Notes: generated from the sequence alone by a model not told the origin. A stretch of DNA of 64,000 bases from Nissolia schottii (GCA_003254905.1 QANU01095819.1:996376-1060375); one strand, 5' to 3'. Positions 13,059 through 24,856 are shown, counted from the stretch's first letter. Translations and numbers: made by a program.

Positions 13059-14179
13059 TCAACTTGCTACAAGCAATAGCTCTGATTGATCGTCAATGCA
13101 TTGTTGACTAAAGAAACTATTGGGTTTATTTACACTTGACATCTGAAGTGCCAATTCTTCAAGGATCCCATAAATTTCATCTTGTCTCAAAAGGACTACA
13201 TTCCCTGCTGAGAATGTGTAAACTTTCTTTCTCACCTCAATCCAACTCTGACCGGCTATTTTCTTTAAACCTTTGGTTTTTGCTGAGACTCTGACCCTTG
13301 CAGAATCCTCCCATCTTCCACTTGCGGCATAAATATTGGACAGCAGCATGAAGCTTCCAGTTATTTGTTACTGCAAGGTGAGAATATGTTGTGCTGTTTC
13401 TTCTGCAATGTCTGTATCTCTGTACATTCTACATGAGTTTAGAAGAGCACCCCAAACACACTCATTAGGTTCAATTGGCATGCTTCTCACAACATCACTT
13501 GCTTCTTGCAAAAGTCCAGCACGGCCAAGAAGATCAACCATGCACGCATAGTGCTCTACAATAGGTTCAATCCTAAACTCGGTGACCATTCGATCGAAAA
13601 GGTTGCAACCCGCGGCAACAAGTCCAGCATGACTGCAAGCAGAAAGAACAGCAACAAAAGTGATGTTATCTGGCTTCATTCCAGCTTCAGTCATCTCATC
13701 AAAAGTTCTTAAGGCTTTCTTGCCAAGGCCGTGCATTCCATAACCCCCAATCAATGAATTCCACGAGATTATGTCTCTGCCCTTGGTGTTATCAAATACT
13801 AAATGCCCTTCTTTGAAACCCCCACACTTCATATACATGTTAATCAGACCATTTCCCACCAAAATATTGTCATCAATCTGAATCCTAACGGCATAACCAT
13901 GGAGCTCCCTGCCAAGGTTCAACACCGCTAACTCTGCACAAACTGATAAAACGCTGGCAATCACCACATAGTTGGCCATTACTCTGGCAAGCTGCATTTG
14001 CCTAAAATGTTCAAGTGACTCCTCACTGCGGCCCTTAGAAACAAAGCCACCAATCACTGCACTCCAACTTATGACATTGGGTCTCACCGATGGATTAACA
14101 TCAGATTTCTCCATCTGCAAGAACGCTTCATAGGCCTCATCGCATAATCCCCATTCTGCATAAGCTGATATCAGAGCAT
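13059..14179 (-). pseudogene. PPR protein (At1g17630-like), 3' half with in-frame stop
   Basis: Encodes tandem pentatricopeptide repeats and the C-terminal E/E+ region of an organelle RNA-processing protein. Recognisable PPR phrases include PNVISWSAVIGGF, DIISWNSLIGGYGMHG, PDNITFVAVLSACSHAG and YACMVDLLGRAG. The frame is broken by TAA at 13370-13368. The same frame then resumes with GSFMLLSNIYAASGRWED and QSWIEVRKKVYTFSAGN, typical of the E motif, ending at 13059. The 5' side stops abruptly at 14179 where a SINE-like sequence begins. The missing 5' half is at 29817-30938, and the two share 50 bp in the same frame. Laid end to end they would make about 730 codons, with the stop at codon 628. 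Confidence 0.88.
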
Positions 14180-14274
14180 GTCCATTTATTAAAAATTTTA
14201 AAACCCATATCACAGGGTTCGAAACCGTAACCTTCATGATACCAGGAATAACCTTAACCATTAGGCCAACTGGT
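14180..14274 (-). mobile_element. tRNA-derived SINE-like sequence at the PPR breakpoint
   Basis: On the minus strand it carries a Pol III A-box-like TGGCCTAATGG (14268-14258) and a B-box-like ggtttcgaaccc (14226-14215), about 32 bp apart, as in tRNA-derived SINE heads. It abuts the PPR reading frame directly at 14179/14180. No complete acceptor stem is seen, so it is not called a tRNA gene. Confidence 0.5.
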
Positions 14275-15265
14275 TTTTTGATATTATTATATACACTTAT
14301 ATTTATTACTATAATTATGTTATTTGAATTTTGCTTTTTAAAAACTAACCCTAACTGCTGCTGTTCTTATTCTCTTAGCCTCACTCCACTTGGACTGCCT
14401 CACACAAACGGCGCCTTCTCTCTGGTCTGCACCTGCTGCTGCGGCTGCTGCTCGGCTCGTCTGCACCTGATGCTGCTGCTGGTCGCTGCGGCTGCTCGTC
14501 TCGTCTCGTCTCGTCTCGGCTGCTGCTGGTTCTGTTGGAGCTGCTCGTCTCGTCGCGGCGCTTGCTCACTCCCTCACAGCGTCCCCGTTTAGCCAAGCAA
14601 GGTAAAACTCTAATTTTTCTCAGATCTACAAAAATAGAAAGCAGAAAACAGAACTCTAATTTCTCGGTTGGCTTTTTTTTTTTTGGTTGAAATTCTTTTA
14701 TTGATTTCTTCTTCTCCTTCTTTCTATTTCCTTTGTTCACTCGGTCTAGCTGTTTCATTTCCTTTTATAGTTTTTAGGGATTGTGGCTACTGCTCTCTTT
14801 GTGGAATTGTTGAACACCTCTCATGATTTTATAGTTTTTAGGGATTGTGGCTACTGCTACGGTTTCATGATTTGTTGCTCCATTCCCACTCTCCTCTACT
14901 TATCTATTTATTTAATTTTATTTTTAAGAAAAAGTTCAGGTATGTGCAGAGGGTAGATGCAGTGTTAATGTGCAGGGTCCAGTTTTATGAGACTGCATGC
15001 CATTTATAAAAAAAACATAGATACATTCATTTACTTTGCTGGGATAGTATTCCTGGGCTTGTTTCAGATTCTGCTGGGAAACTTTTGATTTAGTTTTTGT
15101 TGTCATTATTCATTATTAAAAACTTCATTAAATGCAGTTCCCCTCTTCTTTTTATTTTTATTTTTTGTGAATGAGGTAACAATATCAGTAAATCTTGTTT
15201 TTAGAAATGTGAATTTAAGAAATGAAAAATAAATAATGCAACTTTTATTTTATTATAAAAATAAT

Positions 15266-15400
15266 CAGGCAGGCCTGTCAGGCTCCAGGCCAGCCAGGCT
15301 TCCTAAACAGGCCAGGCCAGGCCCAGGCCAAAGATTTACGAAACAGGCCTGGCCTGTTAAGGGTTGGTCCTGACCTGGCCTGGCCTGTTCCCACCCCTAA
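15266..15400. mobile_element. hAT-like element end (GGCCTGGCC-rich)
   Basis: Repeated ccaggccaggcc blocks end in cctgttcccacccct, a motif typical of one terminus of non-autonomous hAT elements. The partner end was not found, so the element is partial or diverged. The upstream GC-rich segment 14380-14600 ends at agccaagcaag|gtaaaac, which resembles a leader exon with a splice donor. Confidence 0.4.
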
Positions 15401-15504
15401 GTAGTTATTAAAAAATGGTCCTAACATACTAATCTCTCACCAACATGAAAGAAAATAAAAGAAAAAAAATATTCACCGCAAATAACCAATAGCACCGTTA
15501 GTTA

Positions 15505-16676
15505 AGGGTGTTCATGCTTCGGGCCGAATCGGGCCCGATTTCAAAAAAATTCTAAGAAAAAAACCCAATTGTAATTTATACCGGGTTCGAGTCTAGTCTC
15601 GGGCCACCCGGCCCGGCCCAGTGGCCCTTATACTATATTATTATACATATTTTATTTTTTTCCTTCATAATCACAATTTATTTCCACAGATTCTGCACTT
15701 CTGATCTACCAATTTCCATTTTTTTCCATGTCTTTCAGCCCAGTTTCTTTTTTCTCAGCCCAATTTTATTAAGCAGGCCAAATGTCTTTCTTTAGTGGCT
15801 TGTCTCAATTAGCGCTTATCTCACTAGGCCACTCACTAGCCCTCATCTCACTTTTCTCAATTTTTATTTCTGAAATTCAGAGCTCATCGTCCGAGACTCA
15901 ATAGTTCAGACCCTAAACCCTCGCCTCCCCGCGCCTCGCCTCCCCGCGCCGTGCCTCGCCTCGCCTCGCCTCCCGCGCCTCGCACTCGTCGTCCCTTGGT
16001 AAGCCACTGTTTTAGGGTAATTTGATTGCTTTTTTTTTTTGTTTCCCTTTTTTCTTTGTCATTTTTGGATGAACATTCTGATGAGTGATGATCAATGATT
16101 GCTTGGATATGAGGTTAGCTGTGGTTTATACTAGACTTACCATTTCCGAATAATTTTGCTAGATCTTTAAGATCACTCCATTTCGGGTGGTGGTGGTGTT
16201 TTATTTTGCATCTCATGTAATGCACGAAGTAACCAAGGATATAATATAAACAATTCTGTTGTAATTTCTGCAATTATGCAATATATCAATTCTGAATTTC
16301 TATTATGCAATTTTCCTATTTCTGTTATGCAATTTCTGTTTCTGCTTCTGCTGTTTTTGCTGTTTCTGCTTCAGTTTCAATTCCATCTGTTATGCTGTTT
16401 CTGTTTCTGCTTCTGTTTCAATTCCTTCTGTTTTTGCTGTTTCTGTTTTTGTTTTTGCTGTTTCTGTTTCTGTTTTTGCTGTTTTTGTTTCTGCTGTTTC
16501 TCATTTTTTTTAAAATTTATTTTGGCCCGCTTTGGCCCGGTCTAAACCCGAATTTTTACTCGGCCCGAAGATGATCGTGTCTAGGGTCGGGTCCGGGTCC
16601 TCAAAATTGACCCGGTCTAAATATAGGGCCGGGTTCGGGTATAGGCCAACCCGGCCCGGCCCATGAACACCCCTTC
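15505..16676. mobile_element. Non-autonomous hAT element, copy A
   Basis: Ends are agggtgttcatg at the left and catgaacacccctt at the right, an inverted pair. They are flanked by the 8-bp direct repeat gttagtta at 15497-15504 and 16677-16684, as expected for hAT insertion. Subterminal regions are GGGCCGGG/CCCGGCCC-rich. The interior holds a GC-rich leader-like segment ending at ccttg|gtaagc and a TTTCTG-rich microsatellite (16320-16500). No transposase frame is present. Confidence 0.8.
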
Positions 16677-17215
16677 GTTAGTTATACACCTAAAAAAAAT
16701 TAAAGGTATAAGGAACAAATTAATAATATATATTTAATATTTGTATAAACCATCATTAACTAAAGAACAAAAACCTCGCGTATACTTGCTCAAAAAGTCT
16801 TTTCCATACAAATAATTCTGATATCACCAAGGAAAAAGTAAGAATGATATTTGTACAATAAAATTTGAACAATAAGAGTATAATTTTGTCACAAAAACAT
16901 GAGTCTCATTCTTATGGGATTAGTGCTTTTGTGAGATAGTTATACACTTGTTATCCAAATTTTATTATACATGTTCATCGAATAAAAAAATCACTACTGT
17001 GCACTGTTTCAAAGTTCCAGCCAATGCGAATTTACTAGGCACCGTCCTATGTTTCTTTTCATAAGGGAGGTATTTTTAACTGTTAAAGGACCAAAGAACC
17101 AAGGTATGCCACTATTAAAATTGACAAAGACTACGTTAGAAGGTTCTCTTCTAAAGAATTCAATTTAGAAACCTGTTATACGTACACCCAAAAACATACA
17201 CTCGTACTCATATAC

Positions 17216-17575
17216 ATAAAGTTTGTGCTTTAATGCTTGTAATGTTTGTGCACTTAATTAAATAGGGTTGAGAATATCATCTACAAATTTGTAATGTTTG
17301 TGTACTCATGGGAATAAAGTCGGTGCATTGTTACATATAATGTTTGTGCACTTTTTTAAATAAAGTTCAGATTGTAAAATACTCTGATAATTTTGTAATG
17401 TTTGTACATTCATAAGCATAAAATTTGTACATTACTATTTATAATGTTTGTGCATTTTTAAATAAAGTTCAGATTGCATATAACTATGAATTATAAGTTT
17501 GTAGTGTAATCCAAATAAAGTTTGTGCATGAATGCACATAAAGTTTGTGCTTTAACGCCTTTAAGTTTGTGATCT
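17216..17575. repeat. Degenerate tandem repeats with AAAGTTTGTGC / TAATGTTTGTGC motif, copy A
   Basis: The words taaagtttgtgc and taatgtttgtgca recur irregularly about ten times over 360 bp, separated by AT-rich spacers. The second copy is at 23230-23589. Confidence 0.65.
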
Positions 17576-17997
17576 ATTTTGGAAAACTGTATTGTATACG
17601 TATAATAATCATTAATTACCTAATTTGAATGGTGTATGTATGGGTGTATGAAATTTGACATGGACGAACAAATGATAATGAACTCTGAATCATGTGAACT
17701 ATCAAACTCAACACCCTCAATATTATTTTTTTTTAACTGAACCATCATAAAATAGATACGCTGCAACACCTCCCCTATCCATTTTTCTTGTATCAAAACA
17801 AAAACCCTAAACCCTAACAAAAATGTGATTCAATCAGCAAAATAAGAATAACAATGTTGAAGAGGAAGAAGATGAATTTGATGAAGAGAAATGAAAGGAG
17901 AATTGTGAATTTGCAATGGTCTTTAACCCCCCACCTCCCTTTTATACACGAATTCTCCCGGTGCATTTTCCTTTGTTAATTTTTCTAAAAAAACAGA

Positions 17998-18257
17998 TCT
18001 GAAATCGCCACACGTTGTGGCGATTTCAATCTCTGAAATTGTCATTCAGGGTGACGATTTCAGACCTTTTTAAAAAAAAATAAATTATTCTAGGTCTGAA
18101 GTCGTCACTCCCTGTGGCAATTTCAGACCTTTTTTTAAAAAAAATAAAATTTCAGAGGTCTGAAATCGGCACACCCTATAGCTACTTCAGACCTTTTAAA
18201 AAAATAATAATAATAATCAGAGGTCTGAAATTGCCAGTAGGAGTGGCGATTTCAGAC
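17998..18257. repeat. Array of five short hairpins, copy A
   Basis: Five inverted repeats of about 32-38 bp sit at about 17998-18029, 18033-18066, 18092-18128, 18157-18193 and 18222-18257. Arms have the form GGTCTGAAATCGCC and its complement, and A/T-rich spacers separate units 2-5. The first is a perfect stem (gaaatcgccaca / tgtggcgatttc). The second copy is at about 24012-24271. Confidence 0.8.
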
Positions 18258-18842
18258 TTGTGGCCCATACAAATGTAAATATTTTCCCTAGACCATAACA
18301 CTAGATATCGTTTTGTGTAGACCCATTAATTTGTAAAACATCTATAAGGGGGAGTATCTACTCAAATTTACCTTTTTTTTCAATTGGAACAACAGAAAAT
18401 GTCTAAAACCCTAAGGCTAGCAATGTTCAAGATCCAGGAAATTGAAAAGTAAATGAGATATAAAGAAGGGAAGAGAAAAGTCATACTCCTATACATAGTA
18501 GTAAAATAACACAACACTAAACCAAAAGAAAAAAAAAAATAAACCCCACCACTACAAGACACTACCAACATGGGCAAGAAATTCCACCAAGACCAATCAA
18601 GTGCCCAAACTCTTGTGCCTTGACAGATCAGTGAAAATGTTCATCTTTTGTGTATGTAACGGAGCGAAGCAATTTCCTATCTTGGTCAAGTTTTCTTTAT
18701 CCGTCATCGTCTCTGCACTTTCTTCAGTTTTCACTATTTTGGTAAGACTTGTTACATGCCTTACAAGAGAAGAGGTCCTTGCTTGCTTTTTCTATCAATT
18801 AACTCTATTACACTAAAGACAAAATAAAATAAGGATTTTGCA

Positions 18843-19442
18843 TGCACGTGTTCATGAATATCTTGATGTACATTATGTGCCTTACTACAAAATTCATGAA
18901 GGCCTTCTGCCGGGATCTAGAAGTTCCGTCAATATGGTGCGCTGTGAATATTTTCGTCTTATGAATGATTGTGAGTTCAAGGCATGATCAAATACGTTCA
19001 TGTTTCATTTTACTATCTCTTTAGTGATAATAACTATATGTATCCATAGTTTGTTATGTATGCCAATCAGTGTCTAAGGTTGCTTTGCAATTTATAGCTT
19101 ATAACAGTTGCGTTGTTCTTATTTTGAAATTGAAGACTAGAAGATGAACCTCGAGCTCGGGTGTTAGAAACGGGTGAACCGATGGCTAAATGGTGAGTGA
19201 GAACTACTTTTGGCTTCTAATTTTATGGTTAGCTATGTTCTATTCTGATGATTCTTTCATTGCTTAATTCATATACTTGTAATTGAAGCCCTTCATACGT
19301 ACCATTCGATAGTTGGGAAAATCTTGTGGATTATAGTGGAAGATCTAGCCTGGGAGATGGTCAAAAGTCATCAATATATATATTTTTGTTTGCAATCGAA
19401 GACGAAAGCCTTCGATAAGTGGAAGTCCTCGAGAGCCACCTG
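18843..19442 (+). pseudogene. Exon remnants of an unrecognised multi-exon gene, unit 1 copy A
   Basis: Matches the better-preserved unit at 26040-27004. The first exon reads VHEYLDVHYVPY... but carries a TGA (gca tga tca) where unit 2 has a sense codon, and one Cys of the CEYC motif is Phe. A second exon (LEDEPRARVLETGEP) and a third (PSYVPFDSWEN) follow, the latter with a TAA. Not recognised as a known family. Confidence 0.55.
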
Positions 19443-19503
19443 TGTAAGTACACCCGAGTTTTTTTTTCTTTTTCTTTTTCTTTTATATATATTAATTAAC
19501 GAT

Positions 19504-19535
<32 letters not shown>

Positions 19536-19536
19536 N
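19536..19536. other. Assembly junction (n)
   Basis: Single n between a (TA)n tract and sequence identical to 13482 onward. It probably marks a contig join. Confidence 0.85.
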
Positions 19537-20234
19537 GCTTCTCACAACATCACTTGCTTCTTGCAAAAGTCCAGCACGGCCAAGAAGATCAACCATGCAC
19601 GCATAGTGCTCTACAATAGGTTCAATCCTAAACTCGGTGACCATTCGATCGAAAAGGTTGCAACCCGCGGCAACAAGTCCAGCATGACTGCAAGCAGAAA
19701 GAACAGCAACAAAAGTGATGTTATCTGGCTTCATTCCAGCTTCAGTCATCTCATCAAAAGTTCTTAAGGCTTTCTTGCCAAGGCCGTGCATTCCATAACC
19801 CCCAATCAATGAATTCCACGAGATTATGTCTCTGCCCTTGGTGTTATCAAATACTAAATGCCCTTCTTTGAAACCCCCACACTTCATATACATGTTAATC
19901 AGACCATTTCCCACCAAAATATTGTCATCAATCTGAATCCTAACGGCATAACCATGGAGCTCCCTGCCAAGGTTCAACACCGCTAACTCTGCACAAACTG
20001 ATAAAACGCTGGCAATCACCACATAGTTGGCCATTACTCTGGCAAGCTGCATTTGCCTAAAATGTTCAAGTGACTCCTCACTGCGGCCCTTAGAAACAAA
20101 GCCACCAATCACTGCACTCCAACTTATGACATTGGGTCTCACCGATGGATTAACATCAGATTTCTCCATCTGCAAGAACGCTTCATGGGCCTCATCGCAT
20201 AATCCCCATTCTGCATAAGCTGATATCAGAGCAT
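19537..20234 (-). pseudogene. PPR 3'-half fragment, copy B
   Basis: Duplicate of 13482-14179 with the same PPR repeats and the same abrupt end at the SINE-like insertion. It lacks the E/E+ region because the copy starts at the n. The reading frame is open throughout this fragment. Confidence 0.85.
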
Positions 20235-20328
20235 GTCCATTTATTAAAAACTATAAACCCATATCACATGGTTCGAACCCGTGACCTTCATGATACCAGG
20301 AGTAACCTTAACCATTAGGCCAACTGGT
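20235..20328 (-). mobile_element. tRNA-derived SINE-like sequence, copy B
   Basis: Duplicate of 14180-14274. Its B-box is closer to consensus on the minus strand (gggttcgaacc). The T-rich stretch that follows in copy A is deleted here. Confidence 0.5.
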
Positions 20329-21283
20329 ACACTTATGTTATTTGAATTTTGCTTTTTAAAAACTAACCCTAACTGCTGCTGTTCTTATTCTCTATTCTTA
20401 GCCTCACTCCACTTGGACTGCCTCACACAAACGGCGCCTTCTCTCTGGTCTGCACCTGCTGCTGCGGCTGCTGCTCGGCTCGTCTGCACCTGATGCTGCT
20501 GCTGGTCGCTGCGGCTGCTCGTCTCGTCTCGTCTCGGCTGCTGCTGGTTCTGGTGGAGCTGCTCGTCTCGTCGCGGCGCTTGCTCACTCCCTCACAGCGT
20601 CCCCGTTTAGCCAAGCAAGGTAAAACTCTAATTTTTCTCAGATCTACAAAAATAGAAAGCAGAAAACAGAACTCTAATTTCTCGGTTGGCTTTTTTTTTT
20701 TTGGTTGAAATTCTTTTATTGATTTCTTCTTCTCCTTCTTTCTATTTCCTTTGTTCACTCGGTCTAGCTGTTTCATTTCCTTTTATAGTTTTTAGGGATT
20801 GTGGCTACTGCTCTCTTTGTGGAATTGTTGAACACCTCTCATGATTTTATAGTTTTTAGGGATTGTGGCTACTGCTACGGTTTCATGATTTGTTGCTCCA
20901 TTCCCACTCTCCTCTACTTATCTATTTATTTAATTTTATTTTTAAGAAAAAGTTCAGGTATGTGCAGAGGGTAGATGCAGGGTTAATGTGCAGGGTCCAG
21001 TTTTATGAGACTGCATGCCATTTATAAAAAAAACATAGATACATTCATTTACTTTGCTGGGATAGTATTCCTGGGCTTGTTTCAGATTCTGCTGGGAAAC
21101 TTTTGATTTAGTTTTTGTTGTCATTATTCATTATTAAAAACTTCATTAAATGCAGTTCCCCTCTTCTTTTTATTTTTATTTTTTGTGAATGAGGTAACAA
21201 TATCAGTAAATCTTGTTTTTAGAAATGTGAATTTAAGAAATGAAAAATAAATAATGCAACTTTTATTTTATTATAAAAATAAT

Positions 21284-21412
21284 CAGGCAGGCCTGTCAGG
21301 CTCCAGGCCAGGCCAGGCTTCCTAAACAGGCCAGGCCAAGCCCAGGCCAAAAATTTACGAAACAGGCCTGGCCTGTTAAGGGTTGGTCCTGACCTGGCCT
21401 GTTCCCACCCCT
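21284..21412. mobile_element. hAT-like element end, copy B
   Basis: Duplicate of 15266-15400 with one GGCCT unit fewer near cctgttcccacccct. Confidence 0.4.
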
Positions 21413-21518
21413 AAGCAGTTATTAAAAAATGGTCCTAACATACTAATCTCTCACCAACATGAAAGAAAATAAAAGAAAAAAAATATTCACCGCAAATAAC
21501 CAATAGCACCGTTAGTTA

Positions 21519-22690
21519 AGGGTGTTCATGCTTCGGGCCGAATCGGACCCGATTTCAAAAAAATTCTAAGAAAAAAACCCAATTGTAATTTATACCGGGT
21601 TCGAGTCTAGCCTCGGGCCACCCGGCCCGGCCCAGTGGCCCTTATACTATATTATTATACATATTTTATTTTTTTCCTTCATAATCACAATTTATTTCCA
21701 CAGATTCTGCACTTCTGATCTACCAATTTCCATTTTTTTCCATGTCTTTCAGCCCAGTTTCTTTTTTCTCAGCCCAATTTTATTAAGCAGGCCAAATGTC
21801 TTTCTTTAGTGGCTTGTCTCAATTAGCGCTTATCTCACTAGGCCACTCACTAGCCCTCATCTCACTTTTCTCAATTTTTATTTCTGAAATTCAGAGCTCA
21901 TCGTCCGAGACTCAATAGTTCAGACCCTAAACCCTCGCCTCCCCGCGCCTCGCCTCCCCGCGCCGTGCCTCGCCTCGCCTCGCCTCCCGCGCCTCGCACT
22001 CGTCGTCCCTTGGTAAGCCACTGTTTTAGGGTAATTTGATTGCTTTTTTTTTTTGTTTCCCTTTTTTCTTTGTCATTTTTGGATGAACATTCTGATGAGT
22101 GATGATCAATGATTGCTTGGATATGAGGTTAGCTGTGGTTTATACTAGACTTACCATTTCCGAATAATTTTGCTAGATCTTTAAGATCACTCCATTTCGG
22201 GTGGTGGTGGTGTTTTATTTTGCATCTCATGTAATGCACGAAGTAACCAAGGATATAATATAAACAATTCTGTTGTAATTTCTGCAATTATGCAATATAT
22301 CAATTCTGAATTTCTATTATGCAATTTTCCTATTTCTGTTATGCAATTTCTGTTTCTGCTTCTGCTGTTTTTGCTGTTTCTGCTTCAGTTTCAATTCCAT
22401 CTGTTATGCTGTTTCTGTTTCTGCTTCTGTTTCAATTCCTTCTGTTTTTGCTGTTTCTGTTTTTGTTTTTGCTGTTTCTGTTTCTGTTTTTGCTGTTTTT
22501 GTTTCTGCTGTTTCTCATTTTTTTTAAAATTTATTTTGGCCCGCTTTGGCCCGGTCTAAACCCGAATTTTTACTCGGCCCGAAGATGATCGTGTCTAGGG
22601 TCGGGTCCGGGTCCTCAAAATTGACCCGGTCTAAATATAGGGCCGGGTTCGGGTATAGGCCAACCCGGCCCGGCCCATGAACACCCCTTC
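21519..22690. mobile_element. Non-autonomous hAT element, copy B
   Basis: Duplicate of 15505-16676 with the same gttagtta target duplications at 21511-21518 and 22691-22698. It was therefore copied with its flanks rather than inserted independently. Confidence 0.8.
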
Positions 22691-23229
22691 GTTAGTTATA
22701 CACCTAAAAAAAATTAAAGGTATAAGGAACAAATTAATAATATATATTTAATATTTGTATAAACCATCATTAACTAAAGAACAAAAACCTCGCGTATACT
22801 TGCTCAAAAAGTCTTTTCCATACAAATAATTCTGATATCACCAAGGAAAAAGTAAGAATGATATTTGTACAATAAAATTTGAACAATAAGAGTATAATTT
22901 TGTCACAAAAACATGAGTCTCATTCTTATGGGATTAGTGCTTTTGTGAGATAGTTATACACTTGTTATCCAAATTTTATTATACATGTTCATCGAATAAA
23001 AAAATCACTACTGTGCACTGTTTCAAAGTTCCAGCCAATGCGAATTTACTAGGCACCGTCCTATGTTTCTTTTCATAAGGGAGGTATTTTTAACTGTTAA
23101 AGGACCAAAGAACCAAGGTATGCCACTATTAAAATTGACAAAGACTACGTTAGAAGGTTCTCTTCTAAAGAATTCAATTTAGAAACCTGTTATACGTACA
23201 CCCAAAAACATACACTCGTACTCATATAC

Positions 23230-23589
23230 ATAAAGTTTGTGCTTTAACGCTTGTAATGTTTGTGCACTTAATTAAATAGGGTTGAGAATATCGTCTACAA
23301 ATTTGTAATGTTTGTGTACTCATGGGAATAAAGTCGGTGCATTGTTACATATAATGTTTGTGCACTTTTTTAAATAAAGTTCAGATTGTAAAATACTCTG
23401 ATAATTTTGTAATGTTTGTACATTCATAAGCATAAAATTTGTACATTACTATTTATAATGTTTGTGCATTTTTAAATAAAGTTCAGATTGCATATAACTA
23501 TGAATTATAAGTTTGTAGTGTAATCCAAATAAAGTTTGTGCATGAATGCACATAAAGTTTGTGCTTTAACGCCTTTAAGTTTGTGATCT
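23230..23589. repeat. Degenerate TTTGTGC tandem repeats, copy B
   Basis: Duplicate of 17216-17575 with only a few substitutions. Confidence 0.65.
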
Positions 23590-24011
23590 ATTTTGGAAAA
23601 CTGTATTGTATACGTATAATAATCATTAATTACCTAATTTGAATGGTGTATGTATGGGTGTATGAAATTTGACATGGACGAACAAATGATAATGAACTCT
23701 GAATCATGTGAACTATCGAACTCAACACCCTCAATATTATTTTTTTTTAACTGAACCATCATAAAATAGATACGCAGCAACACCTCCCTTATCCATTTTT
23801 CTCGTATCAAAACAAAAACCCTAAACCCTAACAAAAATGTGATTCAATCAGCAAAATAAGAATAACAATGTTGAAGAGGAAGAAGATGAATTTGATGAAG
23901 AGAAATGAAAGAAGAATTGTGAATTTGCAATGGTCTTTAACCCCCCACCTCCCTTTTATACACGAATTCTCCCGGTGCATTTTCCTTTGTTAATTTTTCT
24001 AAAAAAACAGA

Positions 24012-24271
24012 TCTGAAATCGCCACACGTTGTGGCGATTTCAATCTCTGAAATTGTCATTCAGGGTGACGATTTCAGACCTTTTTAAAAAAAAATAAATT
24101 ATTCTAGGTCTGAAGTCGTCACTCCCTGTGGCAATTTCAGACCTTTTTTTAAAAAAAATAAAATTTCAGAGGTCTGAAATCGGCACACCCTATAGCTACT
24201 TCAGACCTTTTAAAAAAATAATAATAATAATCAGAGGTCTGAAATTGCCAGTAGGAGTGGCGATTTCAGAC
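24012..24271. repeat. Array of five short hairpins, copy B
   Basis: Duplicate of 17998-18257; no change was noticed within the hairpins. Confidence 0.8.
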
Positions 24272-24856
24272 TTGTGGCCCATACAAATGTAAATATTTTC
24301 CCTAGACCATAACACTAGATATCGTTTTGTGTAGACCCATTAATTTGTAAAAAATCTATAAGGGGGAGTATCTACTCAAATTTACCTTTTTTTTCAATTG
24401 GAACAACAGAAAATGTCTAAAACCCTAAGGCTAGCAATGTTCAAGATCCAGTAAATTGAAAAGTAAATGAGATATAAAGAAGGGAAGAGAAAAGTCATAC
24501 TCCTATACATAGTAGTAAAATAACACAACACTAAACCAAAAGAAAAAAAAAAATAAACCCCACCACTACAAGACACTACCAACATGGGCAAGAAATTCCA
24601 CCAAGACCAATCAAGTGCCCAAACTCTTGTGCCTTGACAGATCAGTGAAAATGTTCATCTTTTGTGTATGTAACGGAGCGAAGCAATTTCCTATCTTGGT
24701 CAAGTTTTCTTTATCCGTCATCGTCTCTGCACTTTCTTCAGTTTTCACTATTTTGGTAAGACTTGTTACATGCCTTACAAGAGAAGAGGTCCTTGCTTGC
24801 TTTTTCTATCAATTAACTCTATTACACTAAAGACAAAATAAAATAAGGATTTTGCA

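Larger units (their letters stand above)
13482..19535. repeat. 6-kb duplicated block, copy A
   Basis: Nearly identical to 19537-25551. The offset is 6055 bp up to about 14280 and 6014 bp after it, because copy B lacks about 41 bp there. By eye roughly 20-25 substitutions separate the copies. Copy A ends in a (TA)n tract at the n at 19536. Confidence 0.9.

Noticed and set aside
14211-14272. Possible tRNA gene on the minus strand
   Set aside because: A- and B-box words are present, but acceptor and anticodon stems cannot be formed. Better explained as a SINE head.
14236-14758. Cys/Ser-rich frames in the GC-rich block (also at 20281-20776)
   Set aside because: Low-complexity translation of CTGCTG and CTCGT repeats in a transposon leader.
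16276-16574. Phe/Leu/Cys-rich 89-residue frames (also at 22290-22588)
   Set aside because: Translation of the TTTCTG microsatellite inside the hAT element, not a membrane protein.
17806-17822. Telomere-like ccctaaaccctaa
   Set aside because: Only about two units of the plant telomere repeat; too short to be an interstitial telomere.
17998-18257. CRISPR-like array
   Set aside because: Plant nuclear context; the repeated units are palindromes with variable A/T spacers and there are no cas genes.
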